The position numbers and the translations under genes were made by a program. Source: Stomoxys calcitrans (taxonomy: Eukaryota; Arthropoda; Insecta; Diptera; Muscidae). From it: a stretch of 64,000 nt of DNA. Positions 32,015 to 42,852 of the stretch are shown one piece after another; the stretch's first letter is position 1; every line of letters starts with the position of its first letter. The stretch is taken from the NCBI RefSeq assembly GCF_963082655.1, contig NC_081553.1:39844945-39908944 (forward strand). The letters are read 5' to 3'. The notes under the pieces are model-generated. The model was not told the origin of the DNA. It ran no database searches and saw only the letters and a program-made list of their open reading frames with translations.

Positions 32015-33630
32015 TTTTTATACCCACCACCGAAGGATGGGGGTATATTCATTTTGTCATTCCGTTTGCAACACATCGAAATATCCATTTCCGACCCTAT
32101 AAAGTATATATATTCTTGATCAGCGTAAAAATCTAAGACGGTCTAGACATGTCCGTCCGTCTGTCCGTCTGTCTGTTGAAATCACGCTACAGTCTTCCAA
32201 AATAGAGATATTGAGCTGAAATTTTGCACAGATTCTTTTTTTGTCCATAAGCAGGTTAAGTTCGAAGATGGGCTATATCGGACTATATCTTGATATAGCC
32301 CCCATATAGACCGATCAGCCGATTTAGGGTCTTATTCCCATAAAAGCCACATTTATTATCCGATTTTGTTCAAATTTGGGGTAGCGAGTTGTGTTAGGCC
32401 CTTCGACATCCTTCGTCAATTTGGCTCAGATCGGTCAAGATTTGGATATAGCTGCCATATAGACCGATCCTCGGATTTAGGGTCTTAGGCCCATAAAAGC
32501 CACATTTATTATCCGATTTTGTTCAAATTTGGGGTAATGAGTTGTGTTAGGCCCTTCGACATCCTTCGTTAAATTGGCCCAGATCGGTTCAGATTTGGAT
32601 ATAGCTGCCATATAGACCGATCCTCCGGTTAAGGGTCTTAGGCCCACAAAAGCCACATTTATTATCCGATTTTGATGAAATTCGGGACAGTGAATTGTGT
32701 AAGGCCCATCGACATCCTTCGTTAATTTGGCTCAAATCGGTCCAGATTTGGATATAGCTGCCATATAGATCGATCCTCCGATTTATGGTGTAAGGCCCAT
32801 AAAAGCCACATTCATTATCCGATTTGGTGAAATTTGGGACAGTGAGTTGTGTTAGGCCCTTTGACATATTTCTTCAATTTGGTCCAGATCGGTTCAGGTT
32901 TAGATATAGCTGCAATATAGACCGATTTCTTGATTTATGGTTTTGGGCCCATAAAATGCTCATTTATTGTCTGATGTCGCCGAAATTTGGAACAGTGAGT
33001 TAAGTTAAGCCCCTTGACTTTCTTCTGCAATATAGCACAGATCGGTCCAGATTTGGATATAGCTGCCAAATAGACTGATATCTAGGTTTTAGGTTTTGGG
33101 GCGATAAAAGACGCATTTATTGTCCGATGTCGCTGAAATTTGACACAGTGAGTTTGGTTAGGCTCTTCGACGTCCTTCTTCAATTTTGCCCAGATCGGTC
33201 CAGATTTGCATATAGCTGCCATATAGACCGATCTCTCGATTTAAGGTTTAGGGCCCATAAAAGAGGCATTTATTGTCCGATTTCGCCGAAATTTGGGACA
33301 GTGCTTTGTGTTAGGCTTTTCGACATGTTTATGCAACTTGGCCCAAATCGGTCCAGATTTGGATATAGCTGCCATGTAGACCTATATCTCGATTTAAAGT
33401 CTTGGCCCCATAAAAGCGCATTTATAATCCGATTTAACTGAAATTTGACACAGTGACTTATATTCGGCTTTTCGACATGCGTGTCGTATATAGTTCAGAT
33501 CGGTATGAGGTATATGAGTATAAGGTATGAAATTTTCACCGAATTTTGATGAAAGGTGGTTTACATATATACCCGATGTGGTGGGTATCCAAAGTTCGGC
33601 CCGGCCGAACTTAACGCCTTTTTACTTGTT
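32015..33630 (-). mobile_element. mini-me/INE-1-like element, subfamily B copy 3, complete and nested
   Basis: Left: 3' box 'tttttatacccaccaccgaa', 'gatcagcgtaaaaatctaag' block, (GTCY)n at 32151-32174. About eight subrepeats of about 153 bp ('tatagctgccatatagaccg'). Right: 'gtggtgggtatccaaagttc', palindrome, and 'aacgcctttttacttgtt' ending at 33630. Host D sequence reads '...gtgtt' before and 'ttatgacttcc' after, agreeing with insertion between two T bases, as described for Helentrons. Confidence 0.85.
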
Positions 33631-33893
33631 ATGACTTCCAACAACTCTGCCGAGTATGGTCCAAATTGGCCTATAACCTGATATAACTCCCATATAAACC
33701 GATCACCCGATTTGACTTCCCCCTGGAAACCGAAAATTTCATCCGATTTGGCTGAAATTTTATGTTATTTGTTTCAACAACTGTAGCAAGTGCGGTCCAA
33801 ATCGGTCTATAACCAGATATAGCTTCCATATTTTAGCAGAATCCATGGTGGTGATTTCCCTAGATTCGGTCCGGTCGAACTTAGCAAGCTTTT

Positions 33894-34495
33894 ACTTCTT
33901 TCTATTTTAAAGCTTAAGACTTTTCACGATACAAATTCGTTCTCCAACTCGTTTAAAAGCTCTCTATGCCTTATACCCTAGGCAACAATTTAAATATCTC
34001 CTTAAATATAATTTAACAAGCCATAAAACATTTAACTCCCACAGTCCTTATTGTTTGGCCTCAATTAGCCATAGCGTGTGTTCGTCCCCGAATTCCTCGG
34101 TGATGACCAGCTCAACTCCAAAGAGGACCATAAAGATGTGATCCCTAAATGTCAATTATTAACACAACAATGACAACTTAATAACAAAAACATAATACTT
34201 CAGAGCTCGTAAAAAGTTTAAGTACTCACTGTCTCCCCTATGCCCTCCCACCATGTGTCTTTTGCTACTTTCGCTTACACTCCAAAGGCCTAAGACTTGG
34301 CAAAGCGAAGGGGCATATGCTAAATGAAATTATAATTTTATTATCATTAACATTTCGACTCATCACTCTGAGGCCATAAAGGGCGTTGGTGGGGGTGTTA
34401 ACTATTTGCTCGGGATTTTTTACAGCATTTTTACGACCACACTTAAGACCATGGCAGCAAAGAAGTTTCTCATATAGGATTTTTATGATTATCTA

Positions 34496-34551
<56 letters not shown>

Positions 34552-35436
34552 CTGGGCTTCTGTAACAGAACAAAGAGCCTGATTGTGCTGCTCAGGGGCC
34601 AACATATGTTAAGTGGACTTAAAATGTCACTTTGGTTTTTAATGGCGTTCATCACCATTTTGGCCATCGCAATGATGGCATGACAATAATAATGACGACT
34701 TAACATCACTCTTTTAGCAACAGTGTCTATAAAAATAAAACAAAAAAAAAAACACAACACCAATATAAGGAAGTTACAATACGTTTAGCCCCTCGAGTTT
34801 ATTATGATCCTTGATGATATCCTTTGTGGTGTCATTTCATTTCATTTAGACTGCTTGGTTCCGATGGTTAGAAGATTTTTACGACCCCAAAGACAAGCCA
34901 AGAACACACGCTCATAAACCAAGTATCCGAGAAAGAAATTTGACATGCGGCCAGCAATCCTTCAGAATTTGTCTCTTTACTCTTCAAGCAACAAGGAAGC
35001 ATTTTCACTTCACATCTTTTGGTTGTTTGTGCACAGAACATCCGCAGCAAGTTTATAGCATTTTTATGTGATTTTTATGTTTCATTTGGAGTATGATGCG
35101 AGAAAATGACAAGAAAAAAAAAACAGTGAACTTAATTTAATTGTCTATTCGGGTGACAAACATTTTAATAAAGTGTTACTTTCCTAAACGCATTCGCAGT
35201 CCATAATCACAAGGACATCTTTATGCCAAATACTTCAGAAAGGGGCTTTGGGAAAAAAGGAAGGATTTAGTTGGGCTTCTTGTTCCTCATTGGCAGTGGT
35301 GGTAGTGGTGATAGTAAAATTTTTACGATCTCTCATCACCATGACCATTAGAGAGCTGTATTTGTAAGCCATTTGGATTTGGTTTATGACCATTTCCATT
35401 ACAAGGATAACTGAATATGGAATACATGCGATGGCA
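33894..35436. other. Unique region with a (TC)n microsatellite
   Basis: No gene recognised. A pure (TC)n tract of about 24 units lies at 34498-34546. Other parts are AT-rich single-copy-looking sequence. Confidence 0.55.
34498..34546. repeat. (TC)n microsatellite
   Basis: About 24 uninterrupted TC dinucleotides. Confidence 0.95.
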
Positions 35437-35565
35437 ACTGTCCTTTAAGAGTTGAAAAACGTAATTTCATATCATCAAAATGTAATTTTTTGAAGTTGTT
35501 CTGTCCTTTAAGAGTTGAAAAACGTAATTTCATATCATCAAAATGTAATTTTTTGAAGTTGCTCA
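35437..35565. repeat. Perfect tandem duplication of about 62 bp
   Basis: The block 'cctttaagagttgaaaaacg'...'ttttttgaagttg' occurs twice in direct succession (about 35440-35499 and 35504-35563) with no visible difference until the final bases. It is non-coding and looks like a recent slippage or repair event, or an assembly duplication. Confidence 0.85.
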
Positions 35566-35749
35566 TGGGATAGTAGTCCTTATTGCGGTTTTTTATAGAA
35601 TAAAGGCATCGTGGAATGATGTGGGGATGTTTAAGTTAAGACAAAACAGGAAAACCTACCAAGGAAGACGGCGTTGATATCTGATATCTTTCCGCAATAT
35701 CAGTTACAGGATTTTAGATTTCTGTCTCTAGACCGGATCACTCTGCTGT
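35566..35749. other. Unassigned spacer
   Basis: No feature recognised. Confidence 0.4.
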
Positions 35750-36435
35750 TGTCTAAGTAGGCAAAATACCGGAGACTAGTCCTCGATTCGAAATTGGTCT
35801 GGAAGTGAAATGTGGAGGAAAGAAAACATGATGTTCGATAGGTAGTGAGAAGTGAGTGTAAGGGTTCCGCAGAAATCGCTCCGTGGGAGATCTGATGGCA
35901 TTTCTGTCAGAACGTTGGGGTCGCTCCATCTACCAGTTTGGTAAGACTTAGGTTGTGGCTTTAGATATCTGCAAGCCATTTGATAGGGATTGGCACGGAG
36001 CACTCTTATCAAAGCCATTCGCTTATGATTTGGGTAGTGGCTTTTCATTGACGCTCTTTTGAATCAGACTTCGAATCCGATCGCTCCGTCTACCAGTTTG
36101 GTGAGAATTAGGTTGTGGCCTTAGAGCACTCTTATCACAGCCATTCGCCTATGGTTTGGGTAGTGATTTTCATTGACGCACTTTTGAATCAGACTTCGAA
36201 TCCGAAATACCCATTTCCGAATGACAGCAACCTCTGTCATTCATTTGCTTTCGACCATAAACCGAGTCTTCAAGAAAAAAGTGGACAAGAGGCGGATTAT
36301 GAATGATACACTCTACCAGGACATGCTGGCCATTTCGGGGTATAGAAAAGTAGACCGACAGGGACAGCAAACGACGCCATATCTATTACCTCTCCTCTGA
36401 CATTTCTCTTTCGTAAGGTTTGCCATCTCATGATG
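35750..36435 (+). pseudogene. Non-LTR retrotransposon remnant with internal duplication
   Basis: Near 35775-35815 the DNA reads like an RT thumb motif ('LVLDSKLVWK' then 'NVEER'). Downstream there is an imperfect duplication: 'gctccatctaccagtttggt' ... 'cttcgaatccga' at about 35931-36078 and again at about 36083-36205. The second copy continues into a frame at 36115-36306 ('ALEHSYHSHSPMVWV'). Everything is frameshifted. The clade is uncertain (Jockey, LOA or R1). Confidence 0.5.
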
Positions 36436-36439
36436 GAAA

Positions 36440-36895
36440 GATACATGAGCAAACTACGAAATTATTAAAATTTACTACCGAAATTTGGAGTAACGTTTGG
36501 AGCGCTGCGTCCAATATTTCTGGCTGAATGGCTTCATCAATTAGCAAAATACGTGTTGATGGTCAGACAGCAATCCACACGTACTCCTCTTTGAATCCGG
36601 AAAAAAATTACGGTTTGGTGTGGTTTATCGGCCCGTGGCGTCATTGGGCCATACTTCTTCCGTCATAATCAAGACCGGCACGTTACAGTGAATCGAACCC
36701 AATTGGATGATATGGACTTGGAGGAGATGTGGTTCCAGCAGGACGGCGCCAAAAGCCATACAGCGAATGTCACAACCAATTTATTGCGAACCAAGTTTGG
36801 AGAAAGTGTTATCTCTAGGAATATTCCAGCCGATTGGCCGCCTCGGTCGTGCGATTTGACGCCGCTAGGCTACGTCAAGTCTGGGCTTTCTTAAG
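36440..36895 (+). pseudogene. IS630/Tc1/mariner-like transposase remnant
   Basis: Starts with a fragment resembling the transposase N-terminus (near 36455, 'IIKIYYRN'), then jumps to the catalytic domain: 'FWLNGFI' near 36520, 'WCGLS' near 36620, 'GVIGPYFF' near 36645, then the continuous frame 36688-36894 with 'MWFQQDGAKSHTANVTTNLL' and 'WPPRSCDLTPLGY'. The two later catalytic Asp residues (QQD and SCD) are 36 residues apart in this copy. The DNA-binding domain is mostly deleted, and no terminal repeats are visible. It is related to, but more diverged than, the fold-back copy at 13262. Confidence 0.8.
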
Positions 36896-37058
36896 CGGTA
36901 CAAGAAATACTTTGCCTCTTTTGATCTTCTCAATATCTATACAACCTACATCAGGCCGAAGATGGAATATAACCGCCATGTATGGGTGGGGGGCTCCAAA
37001 GTCCTCTGTGGAGCTACTTAACCAGATTCAGAGCAGAGCGATGGTGTTGATCGACTAA
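36896..37058 (+). pseudogene. RT-thumb fragment of a Jockey/I-type non-LTR retrotransposon
   Basis: Reads 'RYKKYFASFDLLNIYTTYIR', 'PKMEYN', then in the next frame 'SSVELLNQIQSRAMVLID'. The pattern Y-x-x-YIRPxMEYxxxVW ... LLxxIQxRA is typical of the region after the YADD in Jockey-like RTs. It is fused directly to the transposase remnant without a target duplication that I can see. Confidence 0.65.
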
Positions 37059-38630
37059 TGGACTTAATCTTGATATAGCCCCCATATAGACCAATCGGCC
37101 GATTTGGGGTCTTAGGCCCATAAAAGCAAAGTTTACTATCCGATTTTTTGGCTCAGATCGGTCTAGATTTGGATATAGCTGCCATATAGACCGATCTCTC
37201 GATTTAAGGCATTGCGCCCATAAAAGACGTATTTATTGACCGATTTTGGCAAAATTTGGGACAGTGAGTTATGTTAGACCCTTCGACATCCTTCGTCAAT
37301 TTGGTTCAGATCGGTTCAGATTTGGTTATAGCTCCCATATAGACCGATCGGCCGATTTAGGGTCTTAGGCCCATAAAAGCAAAGTCTACTATCCGATTTT
37401 GCTGAAATTCGGGACAGTGAGTTTTGCAAGGACAGTCGATGGTTCTCTTCAATTTGGCTCAGATCGGTTCAGATTTGGTTATAGCTCCCATATAGACCGA
37501 TCCGCCGATTTAGGGTCTTAGGCCCATAAAAGCCACATTTACTATCCAATTTTGCTGAAATTTGGTACAGTGAGTTGCGTTAGGCCACTCGACATCCTTC
37601 TTCAATTTGGCCCAGATCGGTCCAGATTTGGATATAGCTGCCATATAGACCGATCTCTCGATTTAAGGTATTTTATTGATCTGTATTTATTGACCGATTT
37701 TGCCAAAATTTGGGACAGTGTGTTGTGTTAGGCCCTTCGACATCTTTCTGCCATTTTTCTTTAGATCGGTCCAGATTTGGATATAGCTGCCATATAGATT
37801 GGTCTTTCGATTCAATGTTTTGGGCCCATAAAAGGAGCATTTATTGTCCGATTTCGCCGAAATTTCGGAGAGTGGGTTAAGTTATTGCCATCGACATCTT
37901 TATGCAATATGGCCCAGATCGGTTCAGATTTGGATATAGTTGGCATATAGACCGATCCGCCGATTTAGGGTCTTGAGCCCACAAAAGGCGCATTTATTAT
38001 CCGATGTCACCAAAATTTGCGACAGTGAGTTGGGTAAGGCCTTTCAACATTCCTCTTTAATTTGGGTCAGATCGGTCCAGATATGGATATAGCTGCCATA
38101 TAGACCAGTCTTTCAATTTAATGTTTTGGGCTCATAAAAGGCGCATTTATTGTCCGATTTCGCCGAAATTTCGGACAGTGAGTTGTGTAAGGCCCTTCGA
38201 CATTATTCTTCAATTTGGCTCAGATCGGTTCAGATTTGGATATTTCTGCCATATAGACCGATCTCTCGATTTTAAGTCTTGGTCCCATAAAAGGCACATT
38301 TATAACCCGATTTCGCTGAAATTTGACACAGTGACTTATGTTAGGAATTTCGTCGTCCGTATTGTATATGGTTCAGATCGGTCGCTATTTGGATATGGCT
38401 ACCAAAAAACCAATATTTGTTTTACAAAATTGAACAATGACTTGTATTTATTAGACTACTCAATGTCCGTGTTGAATTTGATCCAAATCGGACCATATTT
38501 CGACATGGCTGCTACGGAGGCATAAATTATGAATTTGTCACCGGATTTTGACGAAAGGTGGTTTACATATATACCCGAGGTAGTGGGTATCCAAAGTTCG
38601 GCCCGGCCGAACTTAACGCCTTTTTACTTG
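37059..38630 (-). mobile_element. mini-me/INE-1-like element, subfamily B copy 4, 3'-truncated
   Basis: About nine B-type subrepeats of about 150 bp ('tatagctgccatatagaccg'), ending at the right with 'tagtgggtatccaaagttcg', palindrome and 'aacgcctttttacttg' (38630). The left side joins the RT fragment inside a subrepeat ('ttgatatagcccccatatag'), so the microsatellite and 3' box are lost. Confidence 0.8.
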
Positions 38631-39030
38631 TTATCCTAATCTAAGGAGGTTCATCAGGGACACAATAGCATCTAGAAACGCACACCAGTTTGTGATCGAT
38701 TGGAATGGCAGCCATATAAAAACGCTGTTCGCTTATCCTTGAGCTCAAACTTGCATCGGACAGCACTTATTGATAACGGAGAAGTTTACCCCTGCTCCTT
38801 AATGGAAGTTCATGGGTAAATTTGCATTTGCATTCGCAACAGTGTCATCTAGTTTTCTTTTAAGTTGAGGGTGTTCGGAATGCAGAAATAGGACTAATGA
38901 GACCACATTTCCATTTTTAAGACAAGGTTTCATAATACTTAGAAACGAACCTCGAACGAAATCTCGGTTTTAGGGATATTTTTGTTTTTTTGGGTACAAG
39001 GTGGGAAAATGCATTACGCATCTAACGATG
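38631..39030 (+). mobile_element. Spacer with SINE 3' fragment (38728-38845)
   Basis: The middle part matches the SINE tail in plus orientation ('cttgagctcaaacttgca', 'ggagaagtttacccctgctc', 'gaagttcatgggtaaatttg'). The rest has no recognised feature. Confidence 0.6.
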
Positions 39031-39330
39031 CACAGTGGGATAGAATTGAAAAAAAAAAAACAGAAAAAATATACCATATGAGTACGCATTGATATAAATC
39101 TTTGAAATTTTAATATGGTTGGAGCGGAGGTGTTATCGAGATCATGTGCAATGCCCTAGGTCGTCCGGGTGCTTCTTGGCAAGGCCCTAAAGTTGATCAC
39201 CTCGGCATTTCGAAAGATTGTTCGAGCTGCCAAATCTTCATTTGTGGTCCGATTTTCAAAATCCTTTTTTTGCTGCATAGTGCTTGAAAATCCCTACAGA
39301 GGAATATGGGTTTCGGGAGTATTCGACTTA
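39031..39330. mobile_element. Transib MITE copy 2, one end missing
   Basis: Left end CACAGTGGGATAGAATTG at 39031, preceded by cgatg (39026-39030). The interior is the reverse complement of the 25688 copy ('gaggtgttatcgag', 'gccctaggtcgtccgggtgc', 'atttgtggtccgattttcaa', up to 'gtttcgggagtattcgac'). The right terminal repeat is replaced by mini-me-like DNA at about 39330. Confidence 0.85.
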
Positions 39331-40130
39331 TAGTTTGTATTTTTGCAAAATTTCGCCAAGATTGGCTTCGTATTGTGCGATTTACGAAGGCATTTAACCG
39401 GAAGCCTTTAACTAATTCACTATTTCAATTTCTAGCGGAATCGGATAATAACTGCTGCTTTTTTGGACTTAAGACCTTAAACGGATAGATCGGTCTATAT
39501 GACAGCTGTATCTAAATATAGTCCGATCTGAACCCTATCTGAGTCGGATAGCGGGAGGCTTAAATCAACTCACTCGGATAATATTTGCGGCTTGTATGGA
39601 CTCAAGACCAATATGGCAGCTATATCTAAATGTCGTGGTGTGTTGTCGGAAGGTTAAAACTACTAACTGTTTCAAGTTTCAGCGAAATCGGGTTATAAAG
39701 GCAGTTTTATGGGATCAAAACCCTTAATCGGCAGATCAGCTTATATGACAGCTACAATATATCTGAATATAGATCAATCTAAACCATATTTGTGTCGGAC
39801 ATCGGGAGGCTTTACCTCACTAGTTTAAATTTCAAAGAAATCGGATAATAATTGAGGGCTTATTGGCTTAAGACCCTAAATCAGCAGATCGGTCCTCAGC
39901 TATCTAAATATGGTCCAATCTGAAACTTATTTGAGTCGGGCGTTGGGAGACTTAAAACAACGTCCTATTCCAAATTGGGCTTTTACTGGCTTTAAACCTT
40001 AAATCGCCAGATCGGTCTATATGGCAGCTATATCGAAATATAGTCCGATTTGGCCCATTCAAGAACATAACCTGCGTATAGAAGAAATACGAGTCTGTGC
40101 AAAATTTCAACTCAATACCTCAATTTTTAT
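39331..40130 (+). mobile_element. Diverged mini-me/INE-1-like subrepeats
   Basis: Five to six subrepeats in plus orientation ('cggataataactgctgcttt', 'gatcggtctatatggcagct' near 40009). It ends near 'tttcaactcaatacctcaat', where B-type elements have 'cagctcaatatctc'; the microsatellite and 3' box are absent. Confidence 0.65.
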
Positions 40131-40313
40131 ACCAACCACCTCAGGGTATACTAGCCTAGTCATTCCGTTTGTATATATATTATTGATCGTCTTGACATTT
40201 TGAGTCGATTTAGCCATGTCCTTCCGTCCGACTGTTAAAATCTCAATAGCGGTCGAACGCATAAAACAAGCCGGGGATTGCAAATGGCGCATATCGGTTC
40301 AGATTTGAATATA

Positions 40314-41250
40314 TTGGGTTGCCCAAAAAGTAATTGCGGATTTTTTAAAAGAAAGTAAATGCATTTTTAATAAAGCTTAGAATGAACTTTAATCAAATAT
40401 ATAATTGCCATTTTGTTCGATAACCTTTTGCCATCTTCCTGGCAAATTTAGGTTTCCACGCTCATAGAACTTCTGGCCTTTATCTGTAAAAAACTGAACT
40501 AAGTGCGATTTTATAGCCTCATCATTGCCGATAGTTTTAACATTTAAGGAGTTCTGCAAAGATAGAAATAAATGGTAGTCTGATGGTGCAAGGTCAGGGC
40601 TATATGGTGGATGCATCAAAAGTTCCCAGCCAAGCTCACTCAGTTTTTGGCGAGTGACCAAAGATGTGTGCGGTCTAGCGTTGTCCTGGTGGAATATGAC
40701 ACCTTTACGATTGACCAATTCTGGTCGCTTCTCCTTGATGGCTGTATTCAATTTGTCCAATTGTTGACAGTAAACATCCGAACTAATCGTTTGGTTCCTT
40801 GGAAGCAGCTAAAAATATACCACACCCTTCCAATCCCACCAAACAGACAGCATAACCTTCTTTTGGTGGATATCAGCCTTTAAAGTGGTCCAGCCATGCT
40901 TGGACCATGATCGTTTTCGACTAACGTTGTTGTAAACAATTCATTTTTCATCTCCAGTTATGATTCTTTTTAAAAACGGATCGAATTCATTGCGTTTAAG
41001 GTGCATATCACAAGCGTTGATTCGGTTTGTTAAATGAATTTCTTTCAATACATGTGGTACCCAAATATCAAGCTTTTTCACCAGTCCAAGACTTTTTAAG
41101 TGATAATGAACGGTTAATTTTGGTATATTTAACTTCTCTCCTATCTCACGCTCAGTTACATGACGATCCAATTCGATTAATGCTTTGATTTGGTCATCAT
41201 CAATTTCATTTGGCCGACCTGAAAAATCCGCAATTACTTTTTGGGCAACC
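40314..41250 (-). mobile_element. mariner element with both TIRs, 5' part of gene deleted
   Basis: 937 bp. Left TIR TTGGGTTGCCCAAAAAGTAA, right TIR (reverse complement) GGTTGCCCAAAAAGTAATTG; TA on each side (40312-40313, 41251-41252). Removing it rejoins the host D repeat ('gatttgaatata' / 'gctcccatataaacc'), which proves insertion. The gene reads right to left, and the right TIR joins straight to the codons for 'GRPNEIDDDQ', so the leader and about a quarter of the gene are gone. A typical mariner is about 1.3 kb. Confidence 0.92.
40389..41220 (-). pseudogene. mariner transposase, N-truncated with two premature stops
   Basis: Family role: binds the TIRs and catalyses cut-and-paste movement into TA. 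Seen, in order: end of the DNA-binding domain with helix-turn-helix ('DRHVTEREIGEKLN', 'LTVHYHLKSLGLVKKLDIWV', then 'PHVLKE'), first catalytic Asp ('ITGDEK'), then TGA at 40943-40941 where the family has Trp; 'SRKRSWSKHGW'; 'VWWDWKGVVYF'; TAG at 40811-40809; then 'VIFHQDNARPHTS' (second Asp) and 'PPYSPDLAPSDYHLF' (third Asp), with 34 residues between the last two, the D,D34D signature of mariner. C-terminus 'NGNYIFD' and stop at 40389. All three catalytic Asp codons survive. The first ~85-90 residues are missing. It cannot make a full protein. Confidence 0.92.
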
Positions 41251-41392
41251 TAGCTCCCATATAAACCGATCTCCCAATTTGACAACAGCTTCTCCCATGA
41301 CCTTTAACATACGTGTCAAATATCGGTCTATAGCCTGATATAGTTCCCATTTAAACCGATCTCCATCTCTTCAATTCTTATTTGAATTGGGT

Positions 41393-41671
41393 GACAAAAA
41401 TTGCAAAAGTTGCCCATGAATATGCCACTAAGGAAAAGGGGCAAACTTCTCACATATCAATGAGTGCAGTCCTATTCAAGTTTAAGCTAAATGATAAGGG
41501 GCCTCCTTTTTATAGCCGAATCCGAACGGCGTGCCGCAGTGCGACACCTCTCTGGAATTTTTACATGGCATAGTACCTCGCAAATGTTGCCAGCATTAGG
41601 AGGGGAAACCCCAGGCGTTCAGCGACATAGGCGGACATGCTAACCTCTGCGCTACGGTGGCCTCCGAATTG
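41393..41671 (-). mobile_element. tRNA-derived SINE nested in D element
   Basis: Body 'gcccatgaatatgccactaa' ... 'gaacggcgtgccgcagtgcg' ... head 'aacctctgcgctacggtggc'. The B-box region is deleted ('accccaggcgttcagcgaca'). 'gaattgg' before (about 41384) and after (about 41674) in the host suggests the target duplication. Confidence 0.78.
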
Positions 41672-41880
41672 GCTGACATTTTACAAAATTACTTCTGCTA
41701 TGGTCTCCAATATTCAATACGATTATGGTCCGATATTACTCCAATAGCATAGAAATTATCCTTTTGTTGGTCTAAAAAGGATAATTTATCCTTTGTTGGT
41801 CTAAAAAGAGATACTGGCACTCGGATTCGGATTAAGATTCGGCCCGGCCAAACTTAGCTCGCTTTTATCTGTTTTTTATG

Positions 41881-42852
41881 ATTGTCTTGCCAATACCTTA
41901 CAAAAAATCAAAATCTTTACCTCATTCAACATATCATTGCAATTTACAAATTTCCTTTGAAAACCCCCTACCAACCATGATACCCCTGTATCCTTCCACA
42001 CCCTTAATGTCTTCTTCATGTCTTAAACAACAAATCCTCTTGTTGCCATAGTCACCATAAAAAACAGTTGTCAATCAAATCCCTCTCATAATTCGCCAAC
42101 AAAATTTACGACTAGCAAGCATTATGGAAAAAGCAAACACCTCATAAAAGGCATAACAATTATTTGCTGTGACTACATAAAAAAGACACAAAAATTTACA
42201 CACTTCATCGGGAAGACATAATAAAAACACAAACTCCCATGATGCATTGTGGCTGTTATTATTAAAAGTATTATTGAAATAAAAAGCAAATCAAAGTACA
42301 GCAGATTATCGACAGGATATCAACAGCAGGAATCAACAATGCCACCCCTCCCCCCTCTCCCGTTACTTCGGCCAAAAATAATGACAAGGATCTCTTGTTT
42401 TACATCAACATCAACACATCAAAGGCAAAGCGCCCTATTCGCCCACAAAAAAAGAGCATCATCGCACTCATCAAGTAGCAGTGTCATCATCCTCATGGTA
42501 ATCAAAATCATCAACATAATCGTAATCGTAAAAGTAATGGCCACAAAATCAAAAAAATCTGCAAACAGCAAACAAAGCACCCAGTCAGTGTGCAATGCAA
42601 TCGAGAAAACGGATCCTTCAAAGTCGTAAATTCACCAAAGCCACCAGCCAATGTTATCCTGCAATGCTATAATGTTTTGCTCGTGCTTGCGCTCTCTCTC
42701 TCCCTCTCTGTGTTTCTTCTGCCATTCATTGAGCTGTGCATTTATTCATTCATCTCTACATTTCGTCACTCACCGACAACAAGTGATGAAGGTGGTGTTG
42801 AATGATGACTGTTACCAGTGTTGCCATACCGTAAAATTGTAGTGTAGTCATT
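41881..42852. other. Unique AT-rich region
   Basis: No exon supported. A plus-strand frame at 42249-42629 is Ser/Ile/Lys-rich with no recognised domain, and overlapping frames follow to 42842. A short CT-rich tract lies near 42690-42707. Confidence 0.45.

Larger units (their letters stand above)
30868..33893 (-). mobile_element. Subfamily D element containing an assembly gap and a nested B element
   Basis: 3' end box at the left ('tttttataaccaccaccata'), a worn microsatellite region near 30985-31015, D-type subrepeats of about 150 bp up to 32014, then the nested B element (32015-33630), then continuation with 'atgacttccaacaactctgc' and the 5' end 'gattcggtccggtcgaactt' near 33863-33893. The continuity of the host repeat on both sides of the B element shows the order of insertion: D first, B later. 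Confidence 0.75.
40131..41880 (-). mobile_element. Subfamily D element carrying a mariner and a SINE
   Basis: Left: 3' box 'tttttataccaaccacctca', 'attgatcgtcttgacatttt', a short (GTCY) tract (40215-40232). The D sequence breaks at 40313 by the mariner, continues at 41251 with 'gctcccatataaaccgatct', breaks again near 41392 for the SINE, resumes near 41672 ('ccgaattggctgacatttta'), and ends with 'gattcggcccggccaaactt' and 'agctcgcttttatctg' near 41876. Three nested families are therefore ordered in time here. Confidence 0.75.

Noticed and set aside
42249..42629. 126-residue plus-strand frame as a host gene
   Set aside because: Low-complexity composition, no recognised domain, and overlapping frames nearby; a host exon cannot be excluded but there is no evidence.
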